Source: Phycisphaerae bacterium (lineage in GTDB: Bacteria > Planctomycetota > Phycisphaerae > UBA1845 > JAFGLZ01). Taken from it: 64,000 nt of DNA. Numbering within the stretch: the first letter of the stretch is position 1; each line of letters opens with the position of its first letter. Position numbers and translations under genes: made by a program. The stretch lies in NCBI GenBank assembly GCA_016927755.1, contig JAFGLZ010000108.1:1-64000 (forward strand), written 5' to 3'. The notes beneath the pieces were generated by a model. It worked only from the letters and a program-made list of their open reading frames with translations, was not told the DNA's origin and searched no databases. Shown here in pieces: positions 16,513-27,264 of the stretch.

Positions 16513-19272
16513 TTATCGCCGCGACAACACCGCCGCAATCCGACGGCGACGGCGGACACATGCGAGCATTCCCACGACGATTATGCCCGCCGCGACCGGA
16601 TGTCGAATCGTCGAGACGACGGGCATCAGGAGAGCACGGACAATCCACCTCAGCCTGCCGTGCCGCGCGATGACCTCCGCAACCGGAGGCGAGTATCGAT
16701 AGTACCGGTCGACGACCCATCTTCCCGGCGCATTGGTCAGCAGACGCTCGTCGCGAAACGCCCTCAGGAGGCGGACGTCGTCGGCCATGTCCGTGCCATA
16801 GGCGGCGGTTGCGATGAAGCAGCCGGGGGGCGTCATGGAGTCCGGCGGCGTGAGCGTTCGAGCCTTCTCCAGGTGCCCCGACGCTGTCAGGAGATGATCG
16901 ATGGCCGCCATGCGCGCCGTCTGCCAGTCTTCCGCGCCGTTATTGGACTGCGTCAGGGCCGCGCTGGCCTCGGCCAGGGACGATCTGGCCGATTCCATCC
17001 CGCTCACGATGGCGGCATAGCCGTCGTCGTCGGCAAGTTCGGATGGTGCGTCCCGAATGATTCCCATGAGCTGATCCGTCGCCGCGAGCAACGGGTCGAG
17101 CTCGATGGGGCAGTTGGGCTCGTACAGACAGGCGGTCACCTCTCCGGCGGTCTTGACGACAGACGCCTCGAGCAGCCCGACGGCGTCGACCAGGCTCGTG
17201 ATGTCGTTGAGCAGCACGAGGAAGACCTGGACGTTCTGCAGCCCCTTGGCAACATTGCCCCTGCCGTCATCCGCCGTCCACGTTACCGGCGTCTGCCCTG
17301 CGGGGAACACTAGCCCGGCCGGGGCGTCGTTGCCGATCAGGATGTTGCTCCCGGCGCAGTCGTCGGCTGACCAGGCCTGGCCGATACTGACCTTCACCTG
17401 TGTCTGCGCCGCCGACGCCGGAGGCTGTATCGCCATGTAGACCAGACGGTCTGTCGGGACGAAGAGGTTCGGTGCCTTCAGGTCGCCCACCTCCACGATG
17501 AACGTATCGAAGGCCACGGCGCCGAAATCGTCCCTCAGAGCGAGCGTCATGACGTGTTGGCCGAAGCCGATTTGGTTCTTCGCGATTGTGACCTGCTTGC
17601 CCGTTCCCCAGATCTTCTCGGTGACCAGGCCGTAGTCTTCGTACCAAACGTAGTCGGCAGGATTCGTCGGAATAGGGTCGCCGTAGATCTCGAATGAGGT
17701 GCTGGCGTCCAGATGGATGTCGTCGGCGTTCTTGCCCTCGCGGTTGCACTCCGAGAACGTCTGCGATTCGTCCGTGCCCGGGACGATCAGGAAATTCAGG
17801 AAGTGTCCGGTCAGATTGATCGAGATGTCGAGGTCCGTGGGTTCGTCGTTGACCGTCAGCGTCGCCCGGAGCGGACCCCCCTTGATCGTGAAGGTCCTCG
17901 TTGTGTGGTCGATGCTGATGTCGACGGCATTGCGGTTCAAGGCGACGACAAAGAGCGGTTCGCCGTCCTGGTCGCAGGATGCACTCGTAATCAGCGTGTC
18001 CACGGGCACCAGATACGTATTGCCCGGCTGGCCGAACGGGGCGTTGGGATCCGTCAGGTCCGCCTTCGTGGGCGTCATGAGCGCGACGACGGTATCGTTG
18101 AAATCTCCGGCGCTCGTCTTGATGCTGCCGAGCCGCAGGATCATGCCGTTCAGCAGCATCTCGGTCATCTGGCCCTTCTTGTCGAGCAGATACTCGAAGT
18201 GCAGCGTGCCGTTGACGTTGGCCGAGACCTTCTTTCCCTTGATGGTGATGTCCGCCTTGGAGGTATACTTGCTCGCGTCGAACTCGATCTCTGAATGCCG
18301 AACGAAGATCCTGGGCTCGAGGTTCACGCCGAAGTTGCTCAGGAAGATCTTCCGATCGCCGCAATATTCCGCTGGGACGCAATTGGGCTCGGCAAGCAGG
18401 TGGGTTCCCGGAGCATAGAGCTTCAACCGATCCTCGGCCTTGGTCTTGGCGTTGGCCTTGACCGTCGTGAGACTTGGGCAGGGCTCAATGGAGCAACTGT
18501 CGTAGACCACGTCCTCAACGAAGTTCTCGGGTATCAACTTGGAGCAGTCGTAGTCTTGCAGTGGCTTGATGATGACGATGTACATGGCCGTGTCCGACGG
18601 GTTCAGACCGGCCGGCCACTTCGGAAACCCCGATTGATTTCCCGGGATCTGGAACGTCTGTCCCGCCTTGGGGGCTTTGTGATACCGGTACACCTTCAGC
18701 TTCGTCTCATTGGTCTTGTTGAGCACGTCGGGCATCTTGATGGTGACGTAGGCGGGATCGTCGGTGAGCCCGCCCGGTCCCACGGTCCTGTACTGCATCG
18801 TGTACTCCGGCGGCTCCAGCCAGTTCGGCTCGTCGAGGACGCGGGAGTCATAGGCGATGTAGATTGCTGCGGCGTCGTGCTTGAGCGTGAACTGAACGCC
18901 GCCGGTCGGCGTCGTGTTCACGTTGTAGCCAAAATGCGGCTTGATCCACAGGGACCCGCGCAGGTCGTCGAGAGTCATGCTGCCGATCAGCCAGTTCTTG
19001 CCGCAGTAGGCCTCTAGGCCGACACGGAAGCCCTCATTCGGGTAAGTCAGCGTGGCGGACCGATACGCCTTGTAGCACGACGTCGCGTCCTTGACGACCA
19101 CGTCCAGCGCCTTATGCCACGTCTTGCACTTGTAGATCCCCACGGTGCAGTCATATCGCCAGCACCCGACGGGTACGCCGCTCGTGTCAAAGACGCAGCT
19201 TGCCTGGCTCAGCATCAACAAGACGATCAGTACGCGAATAAGGCGATGAGACGAGAGTCGAAGCTTGCTCAT
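16513..19272 (-). CDS. Large surface lipoprotein with HYR-like domain and CFI-box C-terminus
   Basis: A 919-residue protein with a lipoprotein signal (LLMLSQASC), a long Cys-rich first half without a family I recognise, repeated beta-rich segments, a PKD/HYR-like segment (about 650-740, with [11 protein letters not shown]), a helical region (about 745-810), then the conserved CFIATAAYG motif at residue 818. After it come a helical stretch with [11 protein letters not shown], a hydrophobic helix and a run of five Arg. This C-terminal part matches the CFI-box-CTERM domain described for exported proteins, a likely sorting or anchoring signal. Start ATG 19272 has GAGGAG 10 bases upstream; the frame is open to 19533 but the extension has no sense as a signal peptide. 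Confidence 0.72.
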   Translation of the reverse strand: MSKLRLSSHRLIRVLIVLLMLSQASCVFDTSGVPVGCWRYDCTVGIYKCKTWHKALDVVVKDATSCYKAYRSATLTYPNEGFRVGLEAYCGKNWLIGSMTLDDLRGSLWIKPHFGYNVNTTPTGGVQFTLKHDAAAIYIAYDSRVLDEPNWLEPPEYTMQYRTVGPGGLTDDPAYVTIKMPDVLNKTNETKLKVYRYHKAPKAGQTFQIPGNQSGFPKWPAGLNPSDTAMYIVIIKPLQDYDCSKLIPENFVEDVVYDSCSIEPCPSLTTVKANAKTKAEDRLKLYAPGTHLLAEPNCVPAEYCGDRKIFLSNFGVNLEPRIFVRHSEIEFDASKYTSKADITIKGKKVSANVNGTLHFEYLLDKKGQMTEMLLNGMILRLGSIKTSAGDFNDTVVALMTPTKADLTDPNAPFGQPGNTYLVPVDTLITSASCDQDGEPLFVVALNRNAVDISIDHTTRTFTIKGGPLRATLTVNDEPTDLDISINLTGHFLNFLIVPGTDESQTFSECNREGKNADDIHLDASTSFEIYGDPIPTNPADYVWYEDYGLVTEKIWGTGKQVTIAKNQIGFGQHVMTLALRDDFGAVAFDTFIVEVGDLKAPNLFVPTDRLVYMAIQPPASAAQTQVKVSIGQAWSADDCAGSNILIGNDAPAGLVFPAGQTPVTWTADDGRGNVAKGLQNVQVFLVLLNDITSLVDAVGLLEASVVKTAGEVTACLYEPNCPIELDPLLAATDQLMGIIRDAPSELADDDGYAAIVSGMESARSSLAEASAALTQSNNGAEDWQTARMAAIDHLLTASGHLEKARTLTPPDSMTPPGCFIATAAYGTDMADDVRLLRAFRDERLLTNAPGRWVVDRYYRYSPPVAEVIARHGRLRWIVRALLMPVVSTIRHPVAAGIIVVGMLACVRRRRRIAAVLSRR

Positions 19273-19595
19273 ACCGAATGCTCTCCTCAACCACGGCCAG
19301 GGGCAGCGGAGGTGCCCGATTCGGATCTCTTGCCAGGGGATTCGGTTGTCGTGAGAGCCTGGCGCCTGCTGCGCCGCGAGGAGATCGGCCCCCGTGTCAT
19401 GAAGCGCGTCCTTCCCTGAACGGCCCATCCAGCGTGTCCGCGATATGGCTTCCTTGATATTCACGGTAGCGTGAGTCACAATCAGCTTCAAGAGAAAAGT
19501 TCGGGAGCCCGGCTCTCGCGGCCCGGCGGACAAGACGCAGGGATCAAGGGTCAGGCGCGCGGGACGGCATCATGACTCATTCGCCGCCAAAACGG
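19273..19595. other. Intergenic region upstream of the CFI-box lipoprotein
   Basis: Open frames on both strands here look like chance products of high GC. The region should hold the leftward promoter of the lipoprotein gene. No clear hairpin, repeat or RNA gene was seen. Confidence 0.4.
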
Positions 19596-19624
19596 TTGCA
19601 CGGACGTGCCTTGTGAATTAGGAT
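19596..19624 (+). promoter_or_regulatory. Candidate sigma-70-type promoter upstream of tRNA-Thr
   Basis: TTGCAC, 17 bases, TAGGAT: a close match to the vegetative consensus with ideal spacing. It points to the tRNA gene about 105 bases downstream. A second -10-like TACAAT lies at 19711-19716, 12 bases before the tRNA, with a poor -35. Either or both could drive the tRNA. Confidence 0.4.
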
Positions 19625-19728
19625 ACAGGGTCTGGTATGCCCCTAGAGCGGAGCATTCCCTGGGGTGGCAGTAGCCAATCTAGCTCATGTGGCCCCCGGG
19701 TGCCGTACGATACAATATGCAGTAGTCT

Positions 19729-19800
19729 GCCGACGTAGCTCAACGGTAGAGCACAGCTTTCGTAAAGCTGGGGTTGTGGGTTCGAATCCCACCGTCGGCT
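19729..19800 (+). tRNA. tRNA-Thr (anticodon CGT)
   Basis: A complete cloverleaf: acceptor stem GCCGACG/CGTCGGC, D stem GCTC/GAGC, anticodon stem CAGCT/AGCTG with loop TTCGTAA (anticodon CGT, reads ACG Thr), T arm GTGGG-TTCGAAT-CCCAC, discriminator T. The 3' CCA is not encoded, so it must be added after transcription. Confidence 0.96.
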
Positions 19801-19875
19801 GTGGCGCGGCGCGACCCCGATCGGACAGCCGTCTACGGTCGTTGATCGAATCCAGGTTTCGACCCAGAGGCCACT

Positions 19876-20457
19876 ATGACCGATAGCGAATCTCCAGCAC
19901 CCGATTCAACTTCACAACCGTTGGACGCCGAGGCCGAACCGAAGTCGGTCCCCGCCGAGGAGCCCGCGTCGCCCGCGAAGTCCGCCGCCGACAAGAAGAA
20001 GAAGGAGAAGGCGCCTCAGCCCGTTCTCGTGTGGCTGGGCATCGCTTGCCTCCTGATCGGGGCATTCGTCGGATGGCGGGCCGCGGACCGCAAGAGCAAG
20101 TACCGCACGATCGCCAACCGGTTGAATGACCCCGTGATCCTCGGGTCGCAGGCCCTGAAAGACTGGTCGGCCATCCTCCGCAGCAGCGGGGGGCCGACCT
20201 GCGAGGCCGTCGTCGTGATGCTCACGGAGGAGAGGTTGCCGGACGCGCTCCAGGCGCGCGGCATCGCTAGTATTGAAGACCTTTCCATCGCGATGGCCGA
20301 GGGCGGCCAGCTCTCTTCAATCTGCGAGCAAGAGCTCATCGGACAGCTCAACATGATCGCGTGGGTCTTCGCCCTGGGCGGCATCGGCCTGATCCTCCTG
20401 GACGTCTTGCGCGAGCGGGGAATGCTGGGAGGCGGCAAACCCCACGCCAAAGACTGA
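19876..20457 (+). CDS. Hypothetical membrane protein with two transmembrane segments
   Basis: A 193-residue protein. The first 45 residues are rich in Pro, Ala, Glu and Lys with a KKKKEK cluster, then comes a transmembrane helix (VWLGIACLLIGAFVGW), a soluble part of about 90 residues, a second helix (WVFALGGIGLILLDVL) and a short tail. I do not recognise a family. The middle part between the helices probably faces outside. It starts 75 bases after the tRNA and is convergent with the glycosyltransferase gene. Confidence 0.65.
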   Translation: MTDSESPAPDSTSQPLDAEAEPKSVPAEEPASPAKSAADKKKKEKAPQPVLVWLGIACLLIGAFVGWRAADRKSKYRTIANRLNDPVILGSQALKDWSAILRSSGGPTCEAVVVMLTEERLPDALQARGIASIEDLSIAMAEGGQLSSICEQELIGQLNMIAWVFALGGIGLILLDVLRERGMLGGGKPHAKD

Positions 20458-20477
20458 GTCGGCCTCTCCCCAGGACC

Positions 20478-21677
20478 TCAGACCAATCCTCTTCGGAGCT
20501 CCTCCAGCGGATAGAACGTTCCTCGCCATGTGATTCCGCCGTGTCGCAACGTCAGGTAGGCAGACCGGTAGATGATGAAGAGCTGCACCGCGCACATCAG
20601 AGGCAGCAATAGGGTCAGCGTCGGGCTCACGCCGCCCCGCCAGAGCAAGGCGCCGAAGGTCGCGTGAATCATCGTCAGACCGAGGAGATAGCCCCCGCGA
20701 TCGAGCCCCGGCGCCAGGAACGCCGCTCCGTAGGTGATAACGAGAACGCTCGCGACGGATATGGTGGCCGCGACAGCCCTCGCCAGCGAGTAATCGAAGG
20801 CCGCGAAACCGTTCTTCTCGAGTCCCGTCACGATGCCCCACAGACCCTCCTGCCAGCGAACCCTAACGTACTCCTGGCCATCGACGAAATCTTGGGTGAA
20901 CCCAGCTCGCTTGACGAGCTTGCCCAGCTTCGTGTCGTCGATGATCTCGAGGGCCAGCCGACGATGCGTTCCGATCCGCTCGTAGACGTTCCTGCGGATC
21001 ATGTTGAAGGCCCCGGCCCCGATGTAGCTGCGCGTACCGGGCTTCCGCGCTCGCCAAGGTCGGAAGTACAGGGTGAAGAAGAACAAGAACGTGTACAGCA
21101 TCACGTTCTCCCACATGCCGCCGGGGACCACCCCAGGCACCAGTGTCACGTGGTCAAGCCCGTTCCGCTCGGCATGGCGGACGGCCCGTTTGAGGGCGTC
21201 GGGTTCGAACACCACGTCACCGTCGGTGAAGAGGATCCATTCGCTGTCGGACCGACACGCGCCGAGCCAGTTCGCGTGGTTCTTGCCGAGCCAGCCTTCG
21301 GGAAGCTCCTCCACGTGAATGGCCGTCAGGCGATCGCTGTCGGACGCCAGCTCATCGACGATCTCGCCCGTTCGGTCGGTGCTGCGGTCGTCGACGACGA
21401 CGATGTGCAGCGGCTCGTAGTCAAGTCGGATCAGTGATTCGAGGGCCTGCCGTATCATCGACTCTTCGTTGCATGCGGGAACGACGATGGCGACGGAGGG
21501 CCAGGCGACGCCGACCGGCTCGGTCGGGTCTACATCGGCAAGGCGTCGCGGGCGCAGGTACTCTCTCATCGCATTGAAGAGCCCGACGACGCACACGACC
21601 GCGAAGAGCCATCCGCCGATCGCCCAGACAGACATCTCGCTCGGACTCGACAAGGCTGCGAGCAACATCGCGTCCAT
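20478..21677 (-). CDS. Membrane glycosyltransferase, family 2
   Basis: A 399-residue protein with one N-terminal helix, a GT2 catalytic domain and several C-terminal helices. Motifs: VVPACNEESMI, VVVDDRSTDRTGEI, FTDGDVVF (metal-binding DxD), IDDTKLG and YVRVRWQEG (QxxRW-like). The layout resembles HpnB/CrtQ-type enzymes that transfer a sugar to a lipid acceptor. It lies 12 bases downstream of the BNR-propeller gene and may be the last gene of that transcript, although its role there is unclear. Confidence 0.83.
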   Translation of the reverse strand: MDAMLLAALSSPSEMSVWAIGGWLFAVVCVVGLFNAMREYLRPRRLADVDPTEPVGVAWPSVAIVVPACNEESMIRQALESLIRLDYEPLHIVVVDDRSTDRTGEIVDELASDSDRLTAIHVEELPEGWLGKNHANWLGACRSDSEWILFTDGDVVFEPDALKRAVRHAERNGLDHVTLVPGVVPGGMWENVMLYTFLFFFTLYFRPWRARKPGTRSYIGAGAFNMIRRNVYERIGTHRRLALEIIDDTKLGKLVKRAGFTQDFVDGQEYVRVRWQEGLWGIVTGLEKNGFAAFDYSLARAVAATISVASVLVITYGAAFLAPGLDRGGYLLGLTMIHATFGALLWRGGVSPTLTLLLPLMCAVQLFIIYRSAYLTLRHGGITWRGTFYPLEELRRGLV

Positions 21678-21689
21678 GGAAGGTGCCCC

Positions 21690-23105
21690 TCAGGGCCGCT
21701 GGCATTCGATCACACGCTCGCGGTCCAGTCGCTCGCCATAGAAGTGCAGGAGCACATCCTTGGACTCGGGCGGATACCGCGCGTCGCCGTAGGACCAGAA
21801 GACGCGAAAGTCGCCGTTGCCCCGCTCATGATGGAGGACGGTCTTGATGTGGTTGTGGGAGTATTTCGATTCGCTCGTCAGGCGAGCGGTCTTGTTCCAC
21901 GCTTGACCGCCGTCGGTGGAGGTCCATTCCTCGATTTCGCCGCCATCGTACTGAGGCTGCGACGGCGCGCTCGGGCCGTAGACCCGAATGTCGTTGTCGG
22001 ACAGAATCGCCAGGGAGCCACCGTCATACATGTGGTCGCTCGTCGTTACGTCGCGAACTGACCACGCTCGGCCCTTCAGCTTCGCGACCTTCCACGTGCT
22101 CTCGTAGGTGCCGACGTCGGCGTCGAGGAAGAGGACGATCGGATTGCCCTTCGAGTCGAGCTGGATGTCCTTCAGCCAGACGCCGTGCTGCCCGCAGTCG
22201 TAGAGCTTCTCGGCCGTCGCCTCGGTGATCGGCAGCTCGAGCTTGGCGCCGTCCGACTTGCGCCACGTCCGTCCTCCGTCGTCAGAGCAGGCGTAGTAGA
22301 CGTTGTAGCGTCTGGCCCAGAGATGCTTGGTCCGGACCTCCTCGGGGGTGCCACCGCCGAGCCTCGACCAGACGAGGTGGATCTTACGCGGAAAGCCGCC
22401 CGCCTCGGCCACGGTCATGGCGTAGATCTGGCAATCGGCGAACTTGACCAGATTGACGCGCGGGCCCCACGTCGCCGCCCCGTCGGTCGAGATTCGACAG
22501 CACCAGCCCGGCTCTCGACGATACGAGACGAAGATCTCGCCGGGGCGTAGTTGCCAGGGCTGCGGATAGGACGACTTCTTCTCGACCTCGACGGGCGTCC
22601 GCGGCTCCCAGCGGGAGATGTCATACGGCTTGACCGATCGCGTTACGTGCGTCGGCATCCCGTTGTAGCCGCGGAAGACGTACAGGATACCGTTTTCGTC
22701 GATGAGCAGCGTCGGGTTTCGATGCGCGTTCATATCGATGTTCTGCCCGAGACAGACGGGGGTGGAGAAGGCCGCAGTACCGTGATCGTAGAAGCCGATC
22801 ATGGGGGAGTTCTCGGGATTGCCGTAGACGAAGAACGTCTTCTTCTCCCGCTCGGCATACACGGCCATCGGGCGGTGCCAGGCGGAGTAGGTTCCCTTGC
22901 CACCCCCGTAGACGTACTTGTGGCCCGGGAGCACGTTAGCCGTCCCGCAGGAGTACCAGACGCCTCGATAGCCGCCGTTGCTCACGCGCGCGTCCCCCTC
23001 AGTGTTTGCCGCAGTCTCCGATGCGGCCAGGACGATCTCCGAGTCGGAGCCAAGCATACCGATCATTGCGATGATCGCCATCAGGCGACGAGGAGAGGCC
23101 ATCAT
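21690..23105 (-). CDS. Exported BNR-repeat (BNR_4-like) beta-propeller protein
   Basis: A 471-residue protein with a signal peptide (MAIIAMIGMLG ... VLAA). Blade motifs of BNR/Asp-box type occur, such as STDGAATWGPR, SDDGGRTWRKSD and STDGGQAWNK, together with HRNPTLLIDENGILYVF, the pattern of the BNR_4 group. That group contains polysaccharide lyases (ulvan-lyase-type propellers) and hydrolases, so a role in cleaving or binding a uronate-containing glycan is plausible. ATG 23105 overlaps the previous stop (ATGATGA) and has GGAGGTG ahead of it, so it is translationally coupled to the lipoprotein gene upstream; the longer frame to 23300 is not real. Confidence 0.75.
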   Translation of the reverse strand: MMASPRRLMAIIAMIGMLGSDSEIVLAASETAANTEGDARVSNGGYRGVWYSCGTANVLPGHKYVYGGGKGTYSAWHRPMAVYAEREKKTFFVYGNPENSPMIGFYDHGTAAFSTPVCLGQNIDMNAHRNPTLLIDENGILYVFRGYNGMPTHVTRSVKPYDISRWEPRTPVEVEKKSSYPQPWQLRPGEIFVSYRREPGWCCRISTDGAATWGPRVNLVKFADCQIYAMTVAEAGGFPRKIHLVWSRLGGGTPEEVRTKHLWARRYNVYYACSDDGGRTWRKSDGAKLELPITEATAEKLYDCGQHGVWLKDIQLDSKGNPIVLFLDADVGTYESTWKVAKLKGRAWSVRDVTTSDHMYDGGSLAILSDNDIRVYGPSAPSQPQYDGGEIEEWTSTDGGQAWNKTARLTSESKYSHNHIKTVLHHERGNGDFRVFWSYGDARYPPESKDVLLHFYGERLDRERVIECQRP

Positions 23106-24283
23106 GAATCCACCTCCACGTCTTGCGGCACGAACTCGATGTCGGTCACCAAGATCGCGCCCTTGCCTGAACCTGACCTGGCGGAGCCGTGCAGGCCGAT
23201 GGACAGGCGGTTGATCGTGCCGGGATCGAACCGCGCGTTGCCGTCGCGGGACCACTCGCCGAGCTTGAAGTCCTTCAGTGGGATCGTCACCGTTCGCCAC
23301 TCCTGGCTTGCGGGCGGCGGCGGCTTGGCGACGTACTGCCCGCCGTCTTGCTCGAAGAGCGTGACGAGGAGTCCGTCGATGCCGGCCGGCAGCGTCGCCT
23401 TGTACGTGAACCGTAGCGCGGCGTAGCCGTCATACTCCGCTTCCGAGAGCGGCATCATCGGCAGGGCGTACATGTGCCTGCCGATCGGGAACGTGAAGTC
23501 GAACCGCATGCACTGCTTGCCGCTCGGGCCTTCGTTGGGCGTCGTCAGCTCGGCCTGGACGGACGGATCCTTGCCGACCGCCCAGACGTCCTTGCTCTCG
23601 AAGACGACCGGCATCGGCTTGGTCGGGCGGAACGGCTCGGTCGTGAACTTCGCACTCTCGATACTGATCCCCCCGAGCGCTGGATCATCCAGGATCATTC
23701 CTATCCACGCTCTGTCAACCTGGCTCCAATCGATTTCGGTCGTCTCGGAGCCACTGAACGCCGCTCTCCTGAGCGAGTTCAGCGGCAGCCTGGCCTTGCT
23801 GCTCATCATGTCTCTAGAATCAGGATGTGCTTGCCTGCGCGCCCACTCGGCCTTCACATCTTCTTCGCGTTCTTTGTAGTAGTGTGCCAGTAAGGGCTGC
23901 TGCCTGATCTCGAGCCACGCGCCGCCCTGCTTGTCGAAGAGCAGCAGGGCCAGCTTGGGCTCCCGCCCCTCCATCATGAACAGCTCGTATTCGAGTTCAA
24001 TGGCTCTGGTGTCCGCGGACAGCTCCGGTCGTTCGATCTCGAGCGGCACGAGACGGCGGTCGCTGCCCTTCTTCGAGAAGAACAGCATCGGCAAAGGGGC
24101 GCTCGTATCCTTGCCTTCAGGACGCGAGTCGAAGAAGAAGGCCGAAACGCCGTCTTGCGGAACGACACGCCAATGGTGCCCGGCGCCTTTGGATTCGGGC
24201 GAAGAGCAGCCCGTTGTCGTGATCGCGATCAGTGACGCGACGGCGCCCACCGCAAGGCCCAGTCTTCGTGCGGATGTCTTCAT
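23102..24283 (-). CDS. Lipoprotein with C-terminal carbohydrate-binding-like domain
   Basis: A 393-residue lipoprotein (ITTTGC lipobox near residue 26). The first part resembles the beta-rich domains often placed in front of hydrolases (FFFDSRPEG, PLEIERPELS). The second, from about residue 225, resembles CBM11/complex-I-intermediate-type sandwiches (GYAALRFTYKATLPAG, WRTVTIPLKDFKLGEW, SIGLHGSARSG). No catalytic domain is visible, so it likely binds sugar on the cell surface. ATG 24283 has AGGGAGG closely upstream. It is coupled to the BNR gene downstream and 33 bases behind the GH141-like gene. Confidence 0.7.
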   Translation of the reverse strand: MKTSARRLGLAVGAVASLIAITTTGCSSPESKGAGHHWRVVPQDGVSAFFFDSRPEGKDTSAPLPMLFFSKKGSDRRLVPLEIERPELSADTRAIELEYELFMMEGREPKLALLLFDKQGGAWLEIRQQPLLAHYYKEREEDVKAEWARRQAHPDSRDMMSSKARLPLNSLRRAAFSGSETTEIDWSQVDRAWIGMILDDPALGGISIESAKFTTEPFRPTKPMPVVFESKDVWAVGKDPSVQAELTTPNEGPSGKQCMRFDFTFPIGRHMYALPMMPLSEAEYDGYAALRFTYKATLPAGIDGLLVTLFEQDGGQYVAKPPPPASQEWRTVTIPLKDFKLGEWSRDGNARFDPGTINRLSIGLHGSARSGSGKGAILVTDIEFVPQDVEVDS

Positions 24284-24316
24284 GATTCCTCCCTTACGAC
24301 TCATGCGTCCGCCGGC

Positions 24317-27061
24317 CTACTTCGCCGCCGTATTCGCCAGCTCGAGGTTGTCCAGATAGAACACGGTTTTCTCGTTCGCGGTGCTGCTGAAGCCGAGCCA
24401 ATTGAGCGTCTTGAAGTCCGGACTGCCGTTGCCCAATCCCTTGAAGGACTTGGCCGGTTGTCCGGGCAGCGTGACGGTCAGGTCCCACTTGCCGGTCGAT
24501 TGCGGACCCAGCCCGGCCGTGACCTCGTAGCGGACCCACTGCCCCGTCGGGATGTCCGCCAGCTCCTTGCCGCCGACGCGAAGCTTGCCGCCGCCGACCC
24601 AAAGGCTCGGCCCGACGCGATACGGCTGATGGTTGTCGCGCCACTCGACGTACATCACGACGCCCTGCTCGACGCGCATGTCGAATCGGAACGTCGCAAC
24701 GCCCTCGGTGTAGTTCGGCGTCCAGAAGAAGTGGGGGTTGAAGCCGTGTTGCAGGCCCGGGGCGTCTTGGACCATCAGACACCGCTTGCCGCCTCGCTGC
24801 GGATCCGTCGGGCCCGCCACGACGCCTACCGAGTCACCCTTGTTCTCCGTGAATACACGCGCATCGGGCGGTTTCGATCCGTCGGGCGCCGCCTCGAAGT
24901 CCATCTGGAACGTCAGCGGCGGCAGCGGCGGAGGCGGCGGGGCGAACTCGACGGGGGCGTACTGGGGCGCCCTGGCCTTGGCGATCCACTTCGCGTCGCC
25001 GCAAACGCCCGCGCGGGTGTAGTCGAACGGAACGAAGCCGATCTTCGTCGCCGGCGATGCCGGCTTCAGATGGAAATCACACTTCTCCGGATCGACGAAC
25101 ATCGGGTCGGCCACGATCGAGCCCGGCTCCTTTCCCTGGGCCTGCCACTGCTCCAGCGTTTGGCCGTGGAAGGTCACGGGCTTGCCCGAGGCGTCATAGT
25201 AGAGATTGTTGCGGGAGACGACCTTGTCGTCCTTCCAGCTACCGGCCGTGTAGAGCTCCCCGCCTTTCCAGTACACGATGTTCCGCTCGAACGTGAACGA
25301 CACGTGCGGCTCCACGCGCGACCGCTGCAACTGACCGTCCATGCTGTAGGCCAGGATGTTGTTTCGAATCATGTTCTCCTTGCCGTAGTGCTGGTGATAG
25401 CTGCCCGTCTTTACGTGGTGGACGAGGTTATTCTCCATGACGATGTGGCTGCTGCCCTCGTCGTTGTAGAGTCCCCATCCGCCCCGGCCGTAGCGGTCGT
25501 ACGAGTAGACGTCGTGAATGTGGTTGTTGCTGACGGTCGTGCCCTCGCTCGGCCCGAGCGTATACACCCCGCCCATGTCGCTCAGGACGCCCCAGCCGAT
25601 GTTGTGGATGTGGTTGAACTCGATCATGTTTCGCTTAGCCAGGCTCTCGGCATAGCCCCAGCGCCAGCCGACGGAGATGCCGGTGTAGCGGAAGTCAGCG
25701 ATGTCGTTGTGCGTGACGCGATTGTCGGGGCTGTGCCCGATCCACACGCCGATGGCGCCGCGGAACAGCCGTCCGCCGTTGTGAATGATGTTGTTGTCGA
25801 CCGTGATGTGACTGGTCACATCGAACGGCTTGGGCTTTTCGTTGTTCCACCCCTCACCGATCCGCACGCCGCCGGCCCCCAAATCATGAACGTAGGTCCT
25901 TAGCAGGCGGCAGTCCCGGCAGCCCTTGCGGAACCAGACACCGTATATGCCGACATGGCCGATCTCGCAGTCCTTGATCGTGATGTTTCTCGCGCCGTCG
26001 GCCATGACTACGGCGGGGATGCTGAACGCCGCTTGGCCGTCGCTGTGACCTTGCGGCGGCAGGATGTACTGACCGTGCCGGAACGCCAGCCCCTCGAAAG
26101 CCACGTGCTCGACGTAGAGCCCGACCTCCGGCTCGCCCTTCATCAGGACGAACTGCTCGGCGACGGGCGCGAACACTTCGGCCTTGGTCATGTCCTCACC
26201 CGGCAGCGGCTTGTAGTAGAGCGTTCCATCGCGGCCGCAGAACCACTCGCCCGGCGCGTCGAGGGCGGCCTTGAAGTTCTCCAGGTGATAGCGTTGATTG
26301 GGTCCCCACTGGCAGAAGGGCCACGCCGCCGGGCCGGTCGTGATCACGGTGCTCGTCTTTGGGTCGACCGACGCGAGCCGGTGCACCGAGACCGCCCACG
26401 AGTGATAGGCCACCATCGTCACGTCGCTGAGCTGTTCCTTCGGGATCGCCAGCAGCGGTTGGACGTCCTCGGTTCGAGCGCGAAACGCCCGGTTGCCCAT
26501 TCCGGCCGGCTTGCCCGTGGCCGGGTCGATCGCGAAGTCCACGCGGTTGGGCATGTAGTAGTAGAACGTATTGGGCGAGCGGGCACGGATCGCCCGCCGG
26601 CCGTTGACGAAGAGTTGCTCGAACTGCCACTTGCCGGCCTTCACGTCCGGGATCGTCACGGTCCAGACGCCATCGGCGCCGGGCTTGAAGCCCGTGATGG
26701 CACGTCCGCCGCTGAAGACGGGCGTCGCCTTCGGCGCGGCGCGATACGCGATCGGGCACGCCGTCGTCCCGCTGTCCTCGGGGGTCAGCATGAGCGGCTC
26801 GGTAAGCGTGTAGGTCCCGTCGGCGACGACCACCTCGACCGGCTGTTGGAGGGGACCTGCCGCCTTGAGACGCCGCACGGCGTCGCGGGCGCCCGTCAAC
26901 GAGGCGACCGGCCCGTCCGTCCCCTTGGCGTTTGCCCGGGCGAGCCGACCCGACCAGTGGTCATTGCCCTGCGGCGCAACGAAGATCCGGACCGGCGCGG
27001 CGCAGCCCGATCCGCACAACAGCAATCCGATGCCAACCGATGCCAGTGTCCTGAGGGTCAC
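24317..27061 (-). CDS. Right-handed beta-helix glycosidase, GH141-like
   Basis: A 914-residue exported protein with a lipoprotein-like signal (LLLCGSGC). The start of the mature part ([55 protein letters not shown]) and the many NNxIHxxG coils between about 370 and 600 are those of a parallel beta-helix of the GH141 type, a family with alpha-L-fucosidase and xylanase members. The C-terminal 200 residues form a beta-sandwich lectin-like domain ([15 protein letters not shown] onward). GTG 27061 has GGAGG 9 bases upstream; TTG 27067 is possible. It leads a tight run with the lipoprotein, BNR and GT2 genes. Family number is from memory of the N-terminal pattern. Confidence 0.7.
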   Translation of the reverse strand: MTLRTLASVGIGLLLCGSGCAAPVRIFVAPQGNDHWSGRLARANAKGTDGPVASLTGARDAVRRLKAAGPLQQPVEVVVADGTYTLTEPLMLTPEDSGTTACPIAYRAAPKATPVFSGGRAITGFKPGADGVWTVTIPDVKAGKWQFEQLFVNGRRAIRARSPNTFYYYMPNRVDFAIDPATGKPAGMGNRAFRARTEDVQPLLAIPKEQLSDVTMVAYHSWAVSVHRLASVDPKTSTVITTGPAAWPFCQWGPNQRYHLENFKAALDAPGEWFCGRDGTLYYKPLPGEDMTKAEVFAPVAEQFVLMKGEPEVGLYVEHVAFEGLAFRHGQYILPPQGHSDGQAAFSIPAVVMADGARNITIKDCEIGHVGIYGVWFRKGCRDCRLLRTYVHDLGAGGVRIGEGWNNEKPKPFDVTSHITVDNNIIHNGGRLFRGAIGVWIGHSPDNRVTHNDIADFRYTGISVGWRWGYAESLAKRNMIEFNHIHNIGWGVLSDMGGVYTLGPSEGTTVSNNHIHDVYSYDRYGRGGWGLYNDEGSSHIVMENNLVHHVKTGSYHQHYGKENMIRNNILAYSMDGQLQRSRVEPHVSFTFERNIVYWKGGELYTAGSWKDDKVVSRNNLYYDASGKPVTFHGQTLEQWQAQGKEPGSIVADPMFVDPEKCDFHLKPASPATKIGFVPFDYTRAGVCGDAKWIAKARAPQYAPVEFAPPPPPLPPLTFQMDFEAAPDGSKPPDARVFTENKGDSVGVVAGPTDPQRGGKRCLMVQDAPGLQHGFNPHFFWTPNYTEGVATFRFDMRVEQGVVMYVEWRDNHQPYRVGPSLWVGGGKLRVGGKELADIPTGQWVRYEVTAGLGPQSTGKWDLTVTLPGQPAKSFKGLGNGSPDFKTLNWLGFSSTANEKTVFYLDNLELANTAAK

Positions 27062-27264
27062 GGTCAACGTCCTCCGCTCGCGATTTCATCCCCCGACGAG
27101 CCAGTAGGATCGGTCAGCAACCAAGAGGCGTCAAGCGCCCATCAGAGACGTGAGCGCAAGGAAGTGTTTCGACAACTGAATGGGATTCTGCGATCGAATG
27201 AGTGAATGGTTCGTCGACAAGCGTCGTCACGGCAGCGTCGCCGCCATTACCGGCTCCCTTTCGG

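Noticed and set aside
19273-19533. N-terminal extension of the CFI-box lipoprotein gene
   Set aside because: A clear lipoprotein signal begins at ATG 19272 with a ribosome binding site; the extension would bury it 87 residues inside.
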